Both the position numbers and the translations under genes were made by a program. The notes beneath the pieces were generated by a model, which saw nothing but the letters and a program-made list of their open reading frames with translations, had not been told where the DNA came from and did not search any database. Positions 47,085-55,394 of a stretch of 64,000 bases of DNA are shown piece after piece. Each line of letters begins with the position of its first letter. The stretch's first letter is position 1. Location: positions 283,590-347,589 of the forward strand of contig DFKE01000014.1 of the NCBI GenBank assembly GCA_002373505.1, given 5' to 3'. This DNA comes from Bacteroidales bacterium UBA3653 (GTDB taxonomy: Bacteria > Bacteroidota > Bacteroidia > Bacteroidales > Paludibacteraceae).

Positions 47085-47972
47085 TTACATCAGGCGGAAG
47101 TTAACAGGTACCGTATATTTGACGCGGATGGGCTTCCCTCGTCTCTTTCCCGGTTCCCATCTGGGCATGGATTTGATTACGCGTATAGCCTCCCGGTCCA
47201 GCGAAGGATCGCCACCCGAACGAACTACCACCACATCGCTGATCTTACCGTCTTTAGCCACTACAAACTGCACAATGACACGTCCCTGAATGCCGTTCTC
47301 TTGTGCTATAGGCGGGTATTTGACGTTTTGGGACAGGAAATAAAACAATGCTTCTTGACCGCCCGGGAACGAAGGCATTTGCATAAACAGTTCGAACTTC
47401 TGCTTGGGGTGTTTGACCTTTTTGCCTTTCTCGTTGTAATAGACGGTACAAGGCTCTGTTTCTTTCTCGCCGAGGGATTCTTCATATTGTATATTACCTG
47501 ACGGATAAAAACATTTGCGCGTGTATGAGAAGGTCTCCATACCCGTCTTGCTCGTCTGGTAGGTCACGTTCACCTCCTCTTTGGTCTTGCCGTCCGGATA
47601 AAGATAGCTCTCCGAGGCGATACGGTTGCGGGTGGTGTCCTTGCGTTCGTCATGAACGAGCGTGTAAACCTCCATGTGTTCCACCGGACCTTCGTCGTAG
47701 AAAAAGAGTTGCTTGCCTTTCTGCAAGCCTGCTCCTTGACCGCCGGCCACGCGGCGCTGGATAGACTTCAAATGACCGGTCTCGCGGGAGAAATAATGGA
47801 TGGTAGCCGTATTGGCTTCTTGGTCCACACGCTTGACGACGCCGAAGAAACAAGCTTCGGCCGGGTCTGTCGTATTCCATTCGTTATTGACCCACAGAGT
47901 GTCTCCCTCTGTCCATTCTGACGCTGCTACCATCATGGGGAACAGTGCCCATAAAACAAATAATTTTTTCAT
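47085..47972 (-). CDS. TonB C-terminal domain protein
   Basis: Protein of 295 aa: signal peptide (MKKLFVLWALFPMMVAASEW), a middle region with MORN-like antitoxin/variant repeats (TKTGMETFSYTRKCFYPSG, NIQYEESLGEKE), and a TonB_C domain at ~205-295 (VKYPPIAQENGIQGRVIVQF, SLDREAIRVIKSMPRWEPGK, VKYTVPVNFRL). It has no cytoplasmic helix or proline-rich spacer, so it is not a standard energy transducer; in Bacteroidota such free TonB_C proteins are common and of unclear role. The start overlaps the stop of the next lipoprotein gene (ATGA). Confidence 0.85.
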   Translation of the reverse strand: MKKLFVLWALFPMMVAASEWTEGDTLWVNNEWNTTDPAEACFFGVVKRVDQEANTATIHYFSRETGHLKSIQRRVAGGQGAGLQKGKQLFFYDEGPVEHMEVYTLVHDERKDTTRNRIASESYLYPDGKTKEEVNVTYQTSKTGMETFSYTRKCFYPSGNIQYEESLGEKETEPCTVYYNEKGKKVKHPKQKFELFMQMPSFPGGQEALFYFLSQNVKYPPIAQENGIQGRVIVQFVVAKDGKISDVVVVRSGGDPSLDREAIRVIKSMPRWEPGKRRGKPIRVKYTVPVNFRLM

Positions 47973-48559
47973 TGGTACGTATTTATATTCGGTACGATCC
48001 GATAGTGCGGGTAATAGGTATTTCGGAACGATTCGCTATGACGCACAGCGCAGTTCTGCTGGGCGGCGAAGCGTAACTCCGCCTGGAGAGCCGAATCCGC
48101 CCATGCCGGGCAAACGGAGACAGCAATAGTTTCTATTTGCTGCCACTCGGAGGACCAATCTTCGCTGAAGGCATTATTTTGCGCTGCCGCGCTAAGGAAC
48201 TTTCCAAACAACTCTTCTTCGCTCATATTGCCATTCAATACCTCCGAGAGGTTAACTCGCACGAAACGATGGCGGAAGCCGGTAGGTTCATAAGGCGCCA
48301 TCCGGCTTAGGTCTTGTCCCGCACAATCGGCTATCTCAGCCGATAGGTATTGATGCGCCATCGCCGTGTCAGGCACAAGATGCCCCGGTCCAAAGAAGTC
48401 CTGAAAGCAGGTCTTATACACGTCCTGCAAGGTCGCGTTCGGATACTGCTCTACCATGTAGGTACACAATTCGCGAATGGCTTGTTCCTCACTCTGCTGC
48501 TTGGGAGTGCATGCCATCAACAGACATGCCGCGAGCACTCCAATGAATACTTTCTTCAT
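47969..48559 (-). CDS. lipoprotein, function unknown
   Basis: Lipoprotein of 196 aa (MKKVFIGVLAACLLMAC, Cys17). The segment YKTCFQDFFGPGHLVPDTAM followed by AHQYLSAEI is a conserved-looking acidic/aromatic motif. PYEPTGFRHRFVRVNLSEVL and SESFRNTYYPHYRIVPN complete it. I recall similar unnamed Bacteroides lipoproteins but cannot name a family. Coupled by ATGA overlap to the TonB_C gene downstream. Confidence 0.7.
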   Translation of the reverse strand: MKKVFIGVLAACLLMACTPKQQSEEQAIRELCTYMVEQYPNATLQDVYKTCFQDFFGPGHLVPDTAMAHQYLSAEIADCAGQDLSRMAPYEPTGFRHRFVRVNLSEVLNGNMSEEELFGKFLSAAAQNNAFSEDWSSEWQQIETIAVSVCPAWADSALQAELRFAAQQNCAVRHSESFRNTYYPHYRIVPNINTYQ

Positions 48560-48593
48560 TATAATATAGTTTGAATGTCTTTTACTAACCCTC

Positions 48594-49079
48594 TTATCTC
48601 CTCCCCTTTATGGGGAGGTCGGGTGGGGCGCCCACTCTCAACTCTCTGTCTCCATTCTCCTGTGGCACGATCTTTACATATACAGTATCATCGGGCAGCA
48701 AAGCACCGATCAGATCCGGCCACTCGATAAAACAATAGTTTCCGGAATAGAGATATTCCTCCGCTCCGAAATCTATCGCTTCACGGATATCCTTCAGCCG
48801 GTAGCAGTCGAAATGGTACACCTCCCCTTTGTAGGGTTGTTCCACATCGTACACATTGACGATGGCGAAAGTAGGGGAGTTGACAACATCCGGTGTACCC
48901 ATTGCTTCACAGAGCGATTTGATGAAAGTTGTCTTACCTGCACCCATCTGTCCTTCGAACGCATACACCCGGTGCGGCTCCGTCGTCTTCAGTATCTCCA
49001 ACGGACTTGTCTCTTCCCCGCGTTCGTCATACAGCGAGAGACCCTTTTTTTCGTCTTTTTTAATCGTATAAGTTCTCAT
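48594..49079 (-). CDS. tsaE: tRNA t6A synthesis ATPase TsaE
   Basis: P-loop protein of about 161 aa (MRTYTIKKDE) that works with TsaB/TsaD/TsaC in making N6-threonylcarbamoyladenosine-37. Walker A EGQMGAGKTTFIKSL; VNSPTFAIVNVY and VYHFDCYRLKD are family motifs; FIEWPDLIGALLPDDTVYV ends the domain. In-frame ATGs also exist at 49085 and 49094. A GC-rich palindrome (48598-48631) supplies the last residues (GAPPDLPIKGRR) and the stop codon, so the C-terminus has been rewritten by the repeat. Confidence 0.92.
   Translation of the reverse strand: MRTYTIKKDEKKGLSLYDERGEETSPLEILKTTEPHRVYAFEGQMGAGKTTFIKSLCEAMGTPDVVNSPTFAIVNVYDVEQPYKGEVYHFDCYRLKDIREAIDFGAEEYLYSGNYCFIEWPDLIGALLPDDTVYVKIVPQENGDRELRVGAPPDLPIKGRR
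48598..48631. repeat. GC-rich palindrome at the end of tsaE
   Basis: CTCCTCCCCTTTATGGGGAG then GTCGGGTGGGGCGCC; codes on the minus strand for the last residues of TsaE. Confidence 0.8.
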
Positions 49080-49101
49080 GTTCATGATTTTCATTCAATT
49101 C

Positions 49102-50922
49102 TCAGAGGCTTATTTTGGACTGAATTTCAGCATAAATCATTGATCCTCTGCGTTTTCCGAGTAAATTAATCCATTCCTCTTCTTTTGCCGTTCTAGCGCG
49201 TTTCACAGAACCGAAATGAGTCAGGATCTTTTGCTTCGTTACTTCGCCAACTCCTTGAATATCATCGAGTTGGCTATGTATTTGTGCTTTACTTCGTTTC
49301 TTTTTATGGTAGGTGATGGCGAACCGGTGTACCTCATCCTGGATCGCCGTCAGCAGCCGGAACACTTCGCTCGTCACAGGCATGCTGATCTCCTGTGGAG
49401 GAAAACCATATAAGAGGGTCTGAGTCCTGTGTTTGTCATTTTTCTTCAATCCCGCGATAGGAATGCTTAACCCTAACTGGTCTTCCACCGCTTCGCGGAT
49501 AGCATGCATCTGACCTAACCCTCCGTCAGCGATGATCAGATCCGGCATCTGGCCGCCTTCGTCAATCAGGTGTTGGTACCTCCTCCTTACTACTTCGCGC
49601 ATGGAGGCGTAGTCGTCTGCACCTTCCACTGTCTTGATCTCAAAACGCATATAGTCGCTCTTGCTGGGCTTTGCCATGCGGTAGACAACACACCCTGCTA
49701 CGGCATTGGTACCTTGGATATTGGAGTTGTCAAAGCAGTCTATCCATCGCGGTAGAGTAGGTAGTCCCATCATTTGCTGCAACTCCGTCAGAATCCGCAC
49801 ACCTCGCTGCTCCGGGTTTAGTTTGTCCTCTTGTTTGAGCCGGTCTAATTTGTACTGCCGTACGTTCTGCATGGCCAGGTCAAGTAGCTTTTTCCTTTCC
49901 CCGCTTATGGCTATATGCACATGTAATGTATCGTCAAAAATCTCCGGAATGAACGGAACAATCACTTCTTTGGTACTGCTCTCAAGCCGTTCTCTTAACT
50001 CCATCATTCCCATCGCCAGCAGTTCCTCCTTTTCTTCCTCCATTTTTCGTCGGTACTCGATTGTCTGTCCTTGAACAATGGAGCCGTTGTGTACATGCAG
50101 CATAGAGATATATACGCGGTCGTTTTGTTCGTCAAAACCGAAAACATCTATATCTCTTGCGATACCATTACTGATGATAGTTTTGCTCTTGAATTGCTCA
50201 AGTAGTTCTATCTTTCGTTTGATGTCAGCCGCTTCTTCATATTTCATTTCGGCTGATTTCACCGACATTTCTTCCTCCAGTTGGCGCCCGATCTCGTGAG
50301 CGTCACCTTTGATCAGTTTGCGCGCCTGATCCACCCATTCCTGATAGTGTTCACTCCCCGGCTTCATCTCGCATATACCGCAGCAGTTCTTCAGATGATA
50401 TTTCAGGCAAACCCGTACCTTCTTTTTCTCGATGGATTCGGATGAAAGCGCCATATTGCAAGTGCGGATAGGGTATAGCTTATGGATCAGTTCCAATACC
50501 AGATCTACCGTGTTGCCAAAACTATAGGGACCGTAGTACTCTCCTGTTTTTTTGTTTATTGTCCGTGTCTTGAAGATACGGGGATACTCCTCCTTGGTAA
50601 TACAGATACTTGGATAGGATTTGCCGTCCTTGAGCAAGATGTTATAGTGCGGCTGGTATTGCTTGATGAGGTTGTTCTCCAGCAAAAATGCATCCTGTTC
50701 GTTATCTACTACTACGTACCGTATGTCTGCTATGTGGGCTACTAATTGGCGGGTTTTGGATGATTGGTGGTCTTTGTTGAAATAGCTGTTCACCCGTCGG
50801 TGCAGGTTCTTGGCTTTACCTACATATATGATCTGCCCGTCCTTGTCAAAGTATTGGTACACACCGGGACTCTCCGGAATGCGTTTTAACAGCAGCGCTA
50901 TATGGTCATTCTTTACTACCAT
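49102..50922 (-). CDS. uvrC: excinuclease ABC subunit C
   Basis: UvrC, 606 aa, makes both incisions in nucleotide excision repair with UvrAB. GIY-YIG nuclease domain at ~15-95 (SPGVYQYFDKDGQIIYVGKA), UVR motif near 200-240 (EEAADIKRKIELLEQF), the RNase-H-like 5'-incision domain (IDCFDNSNIQGTNAVAGCVV, LIIADGGLGQMHAI) and C-terminal helix-hairpin-helix (DDIQGVGEVTKQKILTHFGS). Complete and of normal length. Start at 50922. Confidence 0.97.
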   Translation of the reverse strand: MVVKNDHIALLLKRIPESPGVYQYFDKDGQIIYVGKAKNLHRRVNSYFNKDHQSSKTRQLVAHIADIRYVVVDNEQDAFLLENNLIKQYQPHYNILLKDGKSYPSICITKEEYPRIFKTRTINKKTGEYYGPYSFGNTVDLVLELIHKLYPIRTCNMALSSESIEKKKVRVCLKYHLKNCCGICEMKPGSEHYQEWVDQARKLIKGDAHEIGRQLEEEMSVKSAEMKYEEAADIKRKIELLEQFKSKTIISNGIARDIDVFGFDEQNDRVYISMLHVHNGSIVQGQTIEYRRKMEEEKEELLAMGMMELRERLESSTKEVIVPFIPEIFDDTLHVHIAISGERKKLLDLAMQNVRQYKLDRLKQEDKLNPEQRGVRILTELQQMMGLPTLPRWIDCFDNSNIQGTNAVAGCVVYRMAKPSKSDYMRFEIKTVEGADDYASMREVVRRRYQHLIDEGGQMPDLIIADGGLGQMHAIREAVEDQLGLSIPIAGLKKNDKHRTQTLLYGFPPQEISMPVTSEVFRLLTAIQDEVHRFAITYHKKKRSKAQIHSQLDDIQGVGEVTKQKILTHFGSVKRARTAKEEEWINLLGKRRGSMIYAEIQSKISL

Positions 50923-50985
50923 TCCTTGAACTCAAAAAAACTATCCCTGAACTCAAAAACCTAATTCTGAACAAATATACTTATT

Positions 50986-51525
50986 TTATTCATCTACTTC
51001 AATACCGAAGAGGCAGTAAATATCTATTCCCTTGTCTTCCAGGTACTTTCTGCCGTTCAGTCCTTCTAATTCTATCAGACAGTTTGCGTAAATCTTTCTT
51101 ACACCGGCCTTTTTAACCAGTTCGATAGCGGCCATAAGAGATCCTCCGGTAGCCAGTATGTCGTCATGAACGAGAACAATGTCGTTTTCGTTCAACGCTC
51201 CCTTATGCATCTCTATGGAGTCCGTTCCGTACTCTTTGGTATAACTGACTTGTATTGTTTCTGCAGGCAGTTTGCCCGGTTTGCGGATAGGTACAAATCC
51301 TGCTCCGATTTCCATCGCTACTGCCGGCGCAATGATAAACCCGCGAGACTCGATACCTACGACCTGCGTTATACCCAGATCCTTGTATCTCTTCACTAGT
51401 TCGTCTCTCATCCATTTCAGGCATGCCGGCTTTGCCAAGGCGGTAGTAATGTCTTTGAACTGAATACCCTTGATGGGATAGTCCGGCACGTTACGGATAC
51501 TTTGTTTTACTTCTTCTGCTGTCAT
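50986..51525 (-). CDS. apt: adenine phosphoribosyltransferase
   Basis: Apt, 179 aa, converts adenine and PRPP to AMP in purine salvage. FKDITTALAKP at the N-terminus, IESRGFIIAPAVAMEIGAGF, RKPGKLPAETIQVSYTKEYG, and the PRPP-binding VLVHDDILATGGSLMAA are all present. Start at 51525. A parS-like site lies 33-48 bp upstream. Confidence 0.96.
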   Translation of the reverse strand: MTAEEVKQSIRNVPDYPIKGIQFKDITTALAKPACLKWMRDELVKRYKDLGITQVVGIESRGFIIAPAVAMEIGAGFVPIRKPGKLPAETIQVSYTKEYGTDSIEMHKGALNENDIVLVHDDILATGGSLMAAIELVKKAGVRKIYANCLIELEGLNGRKYLEDKGIDIYCLFGIEVDE

Positions 51526-51557
51526 GTTATCTTTATTATAATTTTAAATTTCTTTGG

Positions 51558-51573
51558 TGTTCCACGTGAAACA
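51558..51573. promoter_or_regulatory. parS site (ParB-binding)
   Basis: TGTTCCACGTGAAACA is a full match to the 16-bp parS consensus TGTTnCACGTGAAACA recognised by chromosomal ParB. It lies in the short gap between mnmG and apt. parS sites usually cluster near the replication origin, and mnmG often lies there too. Confidence 0.85.
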
Positions 51574-51606
51574 ATTAAAGTAGTTTGCTACGCAAACTAA
51601 AATACT

Positions 51607-53478
51607 TTATCTTCCCATTAAAACCAGCAATACACTGATATCGTTCGGGCTCACGCCCGGTATGCGTTGTGCTTCACCGATAGATTTGGGTTTGATCCGG
51701 CTCAGTTTCTGTCGAGCTTCTGTGCTCAGGCTCTGCACTTCGCTGTAGTTGAACGTATCGGGGATACGTATTTGGTCTAGTCGTTGCAGTTTGGCTGCTT
51801 CGGTCTGCTCGCGTTTGATATATCCGGCATACTTGATCTGGATCTCGCAACTTTCCACGACTTCATCGGTAGTATTGTCTATCTTGGCTTTTAATTCGGG
51901 CACTACTTCCGCTAGAGCCTTGATGCTTACTTGAGGACGAAGGATGAGTTCGGCAATCTTGCATCCTTCATGCAGTGCACTACTGCCGATACTCTCCAGC
52001 CATCCGTCAATCTGGCCCTTGTGCACGCTCGTTTGTTGCATAAAGGCGATGAAATCGGCACAAGCTGCTTGTTTTTTACACAGTAGGTCATATCGTTTTC
52101 TGTCAGCCAGTCCTGTTTCATAACTCCGTTTGGTCAGCCTCTCGTCTGCATTGTCCTGACGAAGCAGGATGCGGTATTCTGCTCTGGAAGTGAACATGCG
52201 GTACGGCTCGTCCACTCCTTTGTTCACCAGATCATCAATAAGTACTCCGATGTAACTTTCGTCCCGGCTCATTGTAAACGGAGAGCCTCCGTGTACATTG
52301 AGGTGCGCATTCATTCCCGCTACAAGCCCTTGTCCGGCTGCTTCTTCGTACCCGGTGGTACCATTTATCTGTCCGGCAAAAAACAGATTTTTAATCTGTT
52401 TGGTTTCCAGAGTGTGATATAACTGAGTGGGGTCGAAGAAGTCATATTCAATGGCATATCCGGGACGGTACAATACTACGTCCTCCAACCCTTTGATGGT
52501 CTTCAAACCGGCTAACTGCACCTGCCATGGCAGGGAGCTGGAAAAACCGTTCACATAGTATTCATTACTGTCCACTCCTTCCGGCTCCAAGAATAGCTGG
52601 TGCGCCTCTTTGTCTGCGAAAGTGACAATTTTTGTTTCTATACTCGGGCAATAGCGCGGACCTATACTCTGGATTTGTCCGTTGAAAAGGGGAGAATCTG
52701 CCAGTCCTGCCCGGAGCGTTTCGTGTGTCTTCGGATTGGTGTATGTAATCCAGCAAGGCATCTGCTTCAGCTCCCGGTGCACGTCAGGGAGATAGGTGAA
52801 TTGATGCCAGTCATTGTCACCGTCCTGCCGGATCATTTGATCAAAACGGATGGAACGGGCGTCTATTCTGGCAGGCGTTCCGGTCTTCATCCTGTCTGCT
52901 TTGAATCCCAAGGAAACCAGTTGCTCTGTGATTCCGTATGATGCGGGTTCGGAGATTCTGCCGCCTTTGACTTGCGTTTTGCCGCAATGCATCAGTCCGT
53001 TCAGGAAAGTGCCGTTAGTCAGTACAACTGCTCGTGCCTCCATCTCGATCCCCAGCATTGTCCGTACACCGCAAACCTTATTATCTTTGATAATAAGAGA
53101 TGTCACTATATCTTGCCATAAATACAGGTTGTCCGTATGAGAAAGCACTTTGATCCACTCTTCAATAAACCGTTTCCGGTCGCTCTGACTGCGTGGGCTC
53201 CACATGGCCGGTCCTTTGCTCTGGTTCAGCATCCGGAACTGGATAGCACTACGGTCGGTGACGATTCCCATCTGTCCGCCGAGGGCGTCTATCTCACGCA
53301 CGATCTGGCCCTTGGCAATACCTCCTACGGCGGGATTGCAGCTCATCTGTGCAATCTTATTCATGTCCATCGTGATGAGCAAAGTCTTGCTGCCCATGCG
53401 GGCGGCAGCACTGGCAGCTTCGCATCCGGCGTGGCCTGCTCCCACTACAATCACATCATATGTAAACTCTTTATTCAT
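51607..53478 (-). CDS. mnmG: tRNA uridine-34 5-carboxymethylaminomethyl enzyme MnmG
   Basis: GidA/MnmG, 623 aa, an FAD enzyme that with MnmE modifies wobble U34 of tRNAs. VIVVGAGHAGCEAASAAARM (FAD motif), MSCNPAVGGIAKGQIVREID, FNGQIQSIGPRYCPSIETKI and FFAGQINGTTGYEEAAGQG are characteristic. The start is taken at ATG 53478 (MNKEFTYDVIV); the longer frame overlaps yraN. The stop of yraN overlaps this start by 4 bp. Confidence 0.97.
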   Translation of the reverse strand: MNKEFTYDVIVVGAGHAGCEAASAAARMGSKTLLITMDMNKIAQMSCNPAVGGIAKGQIVREIDALGGQMGIVTDRSAIQFRMLNQSKGPAMWSPRSQSDRKRFIEEWIKVLSHTDNLYLWQDIVTSLIIKDNKVCGVRTMLGIEMEARAVVLTNGTFLNGLMHCGKTQVKGGRISEPASYGITEQLVSLGFKADRMKTGTPARIDARSIRFDQMIRQDGDNDWHQFTYLPDVHRELKQMPCWITYTNPKTHETLRAGLADSPLFNGQIQSIGPRYCPSIETKIVTFADKEAHQLFLEPEGVDSNEYYVNGFSSSLPWQVQLAGLKTIKGLEDVVLYRPGYAIEYDFFDPTQLYHTLETKQIKNLFFAGQINGTTGYEEAAGQGLVAGMNAHLNVHGGSPFTMSRDESYIGVLIDDLVNKGVDEPYRMFTSRAEYRILLRQDNADERLTKRSYETGLADRKRYDLLCKKQAACADFIAFMQQTSVHKGQIDGWLESIGSSALHEGCKIAELILRPQVSIKALAEVVPELKAKIDNTTDEVVESCEIQIKYAGYIKREQTEAAKLQRLDQIRIPDTFNYSEVQSLSTEARQKLSRIKPKSIGEAQRIPGVSPNDISVLLVLMGR

Positions 53479-53927
53479 CTTTTCTTTCTTCCTATTGTAT
53501 GTCCTCTGTGAAGCCATCCTAAAAGCCCGCTGAAACTATTGGCATGAATAGTTCTGACACGTGGCGTAAAGGCATTCTCCAGATGAGCTCTATACATGAT
53601 TTCTCCGCTTTGCGGATGAACGATTAAACCGATAATATCGAATCGTGGTGTTTTCTCTATTTTATGATATTTGATGTATGCGTTGGCAGCGGCAGTTATT
53701 CTGCGTTTTTTATTCTCGTCCACATACTCTTCCGGCATTTTGCCCCCGTAGGTGGTAGTACGTGCTTTCACTTCGGCAAAAACGATCTCTTTTCTGTTCT
53801 CGGCAATCAGATCCACCTCCAGATGTCCCATCCGCCAATTGCGCTCCAGAATATGAAATCCCTTTGCTTCCAGCATCTTGCCGGCTTCCGCTTCGCCGAT
53901 AATTCCTATAGGGTTGGTAACAAACAT
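53475..53927 (-). CDS. YraN/UPF0102 nuclease-like protein
   Basis: Protein of 150 aa with the restriction-like UPF0102 fold: LEAKGFHILERNWRMGHLEV, DLIAENRKEIVFAEVKARTT (the D-x(n)-E-V-K nuclease pattern), and RRITAAANAYIKYHKIEKT. Role in DNA metabolism is suspected but not settled. Homologues mostly end soon after AHLENAFTP; here ~25 basic residues follow (HANSFSGLLGWLHRGHTIGR) and run into the mnmG start, perhaps due to loss of an earlier stop codon. Confidence 0.88.
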   Translation of the reverse strand: MFVTNPIGIIGEAEAGKMLEAKGFHILERNWRMGHLEVDLIAENRKEIVFAEVKARTTTYGGKMPEEYVDENKKRRITAAANAYIKYHKIEKTPRFDIIGLIVHPQSGEIMYRAHLENAFTPRVRTIHANSFSGLLGWLHRGHTIGRKKR

Positions 53928-53930
53928 ACA

Positions 53931-55394
53931 CTATCTCAATTGTTCCATACGCGCAGCATCCAGTCGCAGCAGGATAAATAGCAACAGCGTAAATCCCCAG
54001 AGCGAACTGCCGCCATAACTGAAAAACGGCAACGGGATACCGATAACCGGCAGCAATCCCAATACCATACCTACGTTGATTGTCAGGTGGAAGAGGAATA
54101 TACTGGCTACTGCATATGCATATATCTGGGTGGACACGTTTCGTTGCCTCTCTGCTATCTCTATCAGACGCAGGATGAATAACAAGTATACCAGCAGCAC
54201 GCCGAAAGAACCTACAAATCCCCATTCTTCGCCAACGGTGCAGAAGATGAAGTCTGTATCTTGCTCGGGTACAAACTGCAGTTTGGTTTGTGTCCCGTTC
54301 AGATATCCTTTTCCGAAGAACCTTCCTGATCCTACGGCAATACGCGCCTGGTTGACGTTGTATCCTGCTCCGGCGGGGTCTTCTTTCATTCCCAACAGCA
54401 CCTCGATACGGATTCGTTGATGGGGTTGCAGAACCTTCTGGAAAACGAAATCGCAGGCATGTGTGTATCCGATACAGAAGAGGGTGAAGGCTGCTACTAT
54501 CAGTAGCATATATTTACGCCAGTACAGGCTGACAAAGATATTATATATCACCAGCGCCACTACAACACCCATCGATACCCAGTCAAACGGCACGCTCACC
54601 CAGATATTCACCAGCAGACATATCGCATATATCATGATAACGCTGCCTGTAAGAATGAGAGGCTGCCACCGCATCTTATGTTCTTTGCAAATGAAATAGA
54701 TCTCAATGGAAGTCAGCAGCAGCATACAGGTCAGAATACCTACGCTGCCCGTTCCCCATGGCAAAGCCAAGCCTCCCCATCGTATACTGATGATAAACAG
54801 CGCAACGGCCGCTACACCTATCCATAATACATAACCACTCATACCCTGGCGGTAGAAAACGAGGAGGAATGCCGCAAAAACAAGGGCAGATCCCGTCTCT
54901 TTTTGCAGTACCATGATGATAAGTGCCGGTACGCCGATGAGTGCAAAAGGTACGATGAGATCGCGCCAAGTTCGTATTTTGTAGTCATATCGTCCCATAT
55001 ATTTGGCTACGGCCAAAGCAACAATACACTTGGCGAATTCTGCCGGTTGTAGACTGACGGGACCAAGAGATATCCATGACAACGATCCTTTGATATCGTG
55101 GGCGAGGAAGGGCGTAGCCAACAGCAGTAACACCATCGCACCGTAGGCGACATATGCCAGCACATCGTAGGTCTTATAGTCGATCAGCAGCAATATACCG
55201 CCTAAGACGACTGACCCGATGATCCACATAAACTGCTTTCCCGCGCGGTTTGAGAAATCAAAGATACTCGTTTGGTCAAAGGTGTAACTGGCTCCATAGA
55301 TATTTAGCCAGCCGAAGATCGTGAGGGCCAGAAAGAGCCCGATGGTCACCCAATCGACATGCTGTAATATGTTACCATTTCTTGACGCTCTCAT
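53931..55394 (-). CDS. rodA: rod-shape determining SEDS glycosyltransferase RodA
   Basis: RodA, 487 aa, the SEDS peptidoglycan polymerase of the elongasome. Ten membrane helices; LGPVSLQPAEFAKCIVALAV contains the conserved SLQPAE(F/L) motif, ARIAVGSGRFFGKGYLNGTQ and FVPEQDTDFIFCTVGEEWGF hold the large loop with the catalytic Asp, and PLPFFSYGGSSLWGFTLLLF the C-terminal SYGGSS. The middle is longer than in E. coli RodA (extra helices around 220-300), as usual in Bacteroidota. Overlaps mrdA by 23 bp. Confidence 0.96.
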   Translation of the reverse strand: MRASRNGNILQHVDWVTIGLFLALTIFGWLNIYGASYTFDQTSIFDFSNRAGKQFMWIIGSVVLGGILLLIDYKTYDVLAYVAYGAMVLLLLATPFLAHDIKGSLSWISLGPVSLQPAEFAKCIVALAVAKYMGRYDYKIRTWRDLIVPFALIGVPALIIMVLQKETGSALVFAAFLLVFYRQGMSGYVLWIGVAAVALFIISIRWGGLALPWGTGSVGILTCMLLLTSIEIYFICKEHKMRWQPLILTGSVIMIYAICLLVNIWVSVPFDWVSMGVVVALVIYNIFVSLYWRKYMLLIVAAFTLFCIGYTHACDFVFQKVLQPHQRIRIEVLLGMKEDPAGAGYNVNQARIAVGSGRFFGKGYLNGTQTKLQFVPEQDTDFIFCTVGEEWGFVGSFGVLLVYLLFILRLIEIAERQRNVSTQIYAYAVASIFLFHLTINVGMVLGLLPVIGIPLPFFSYGGSSLWGFTLLLFILLRLDAARMEQLR

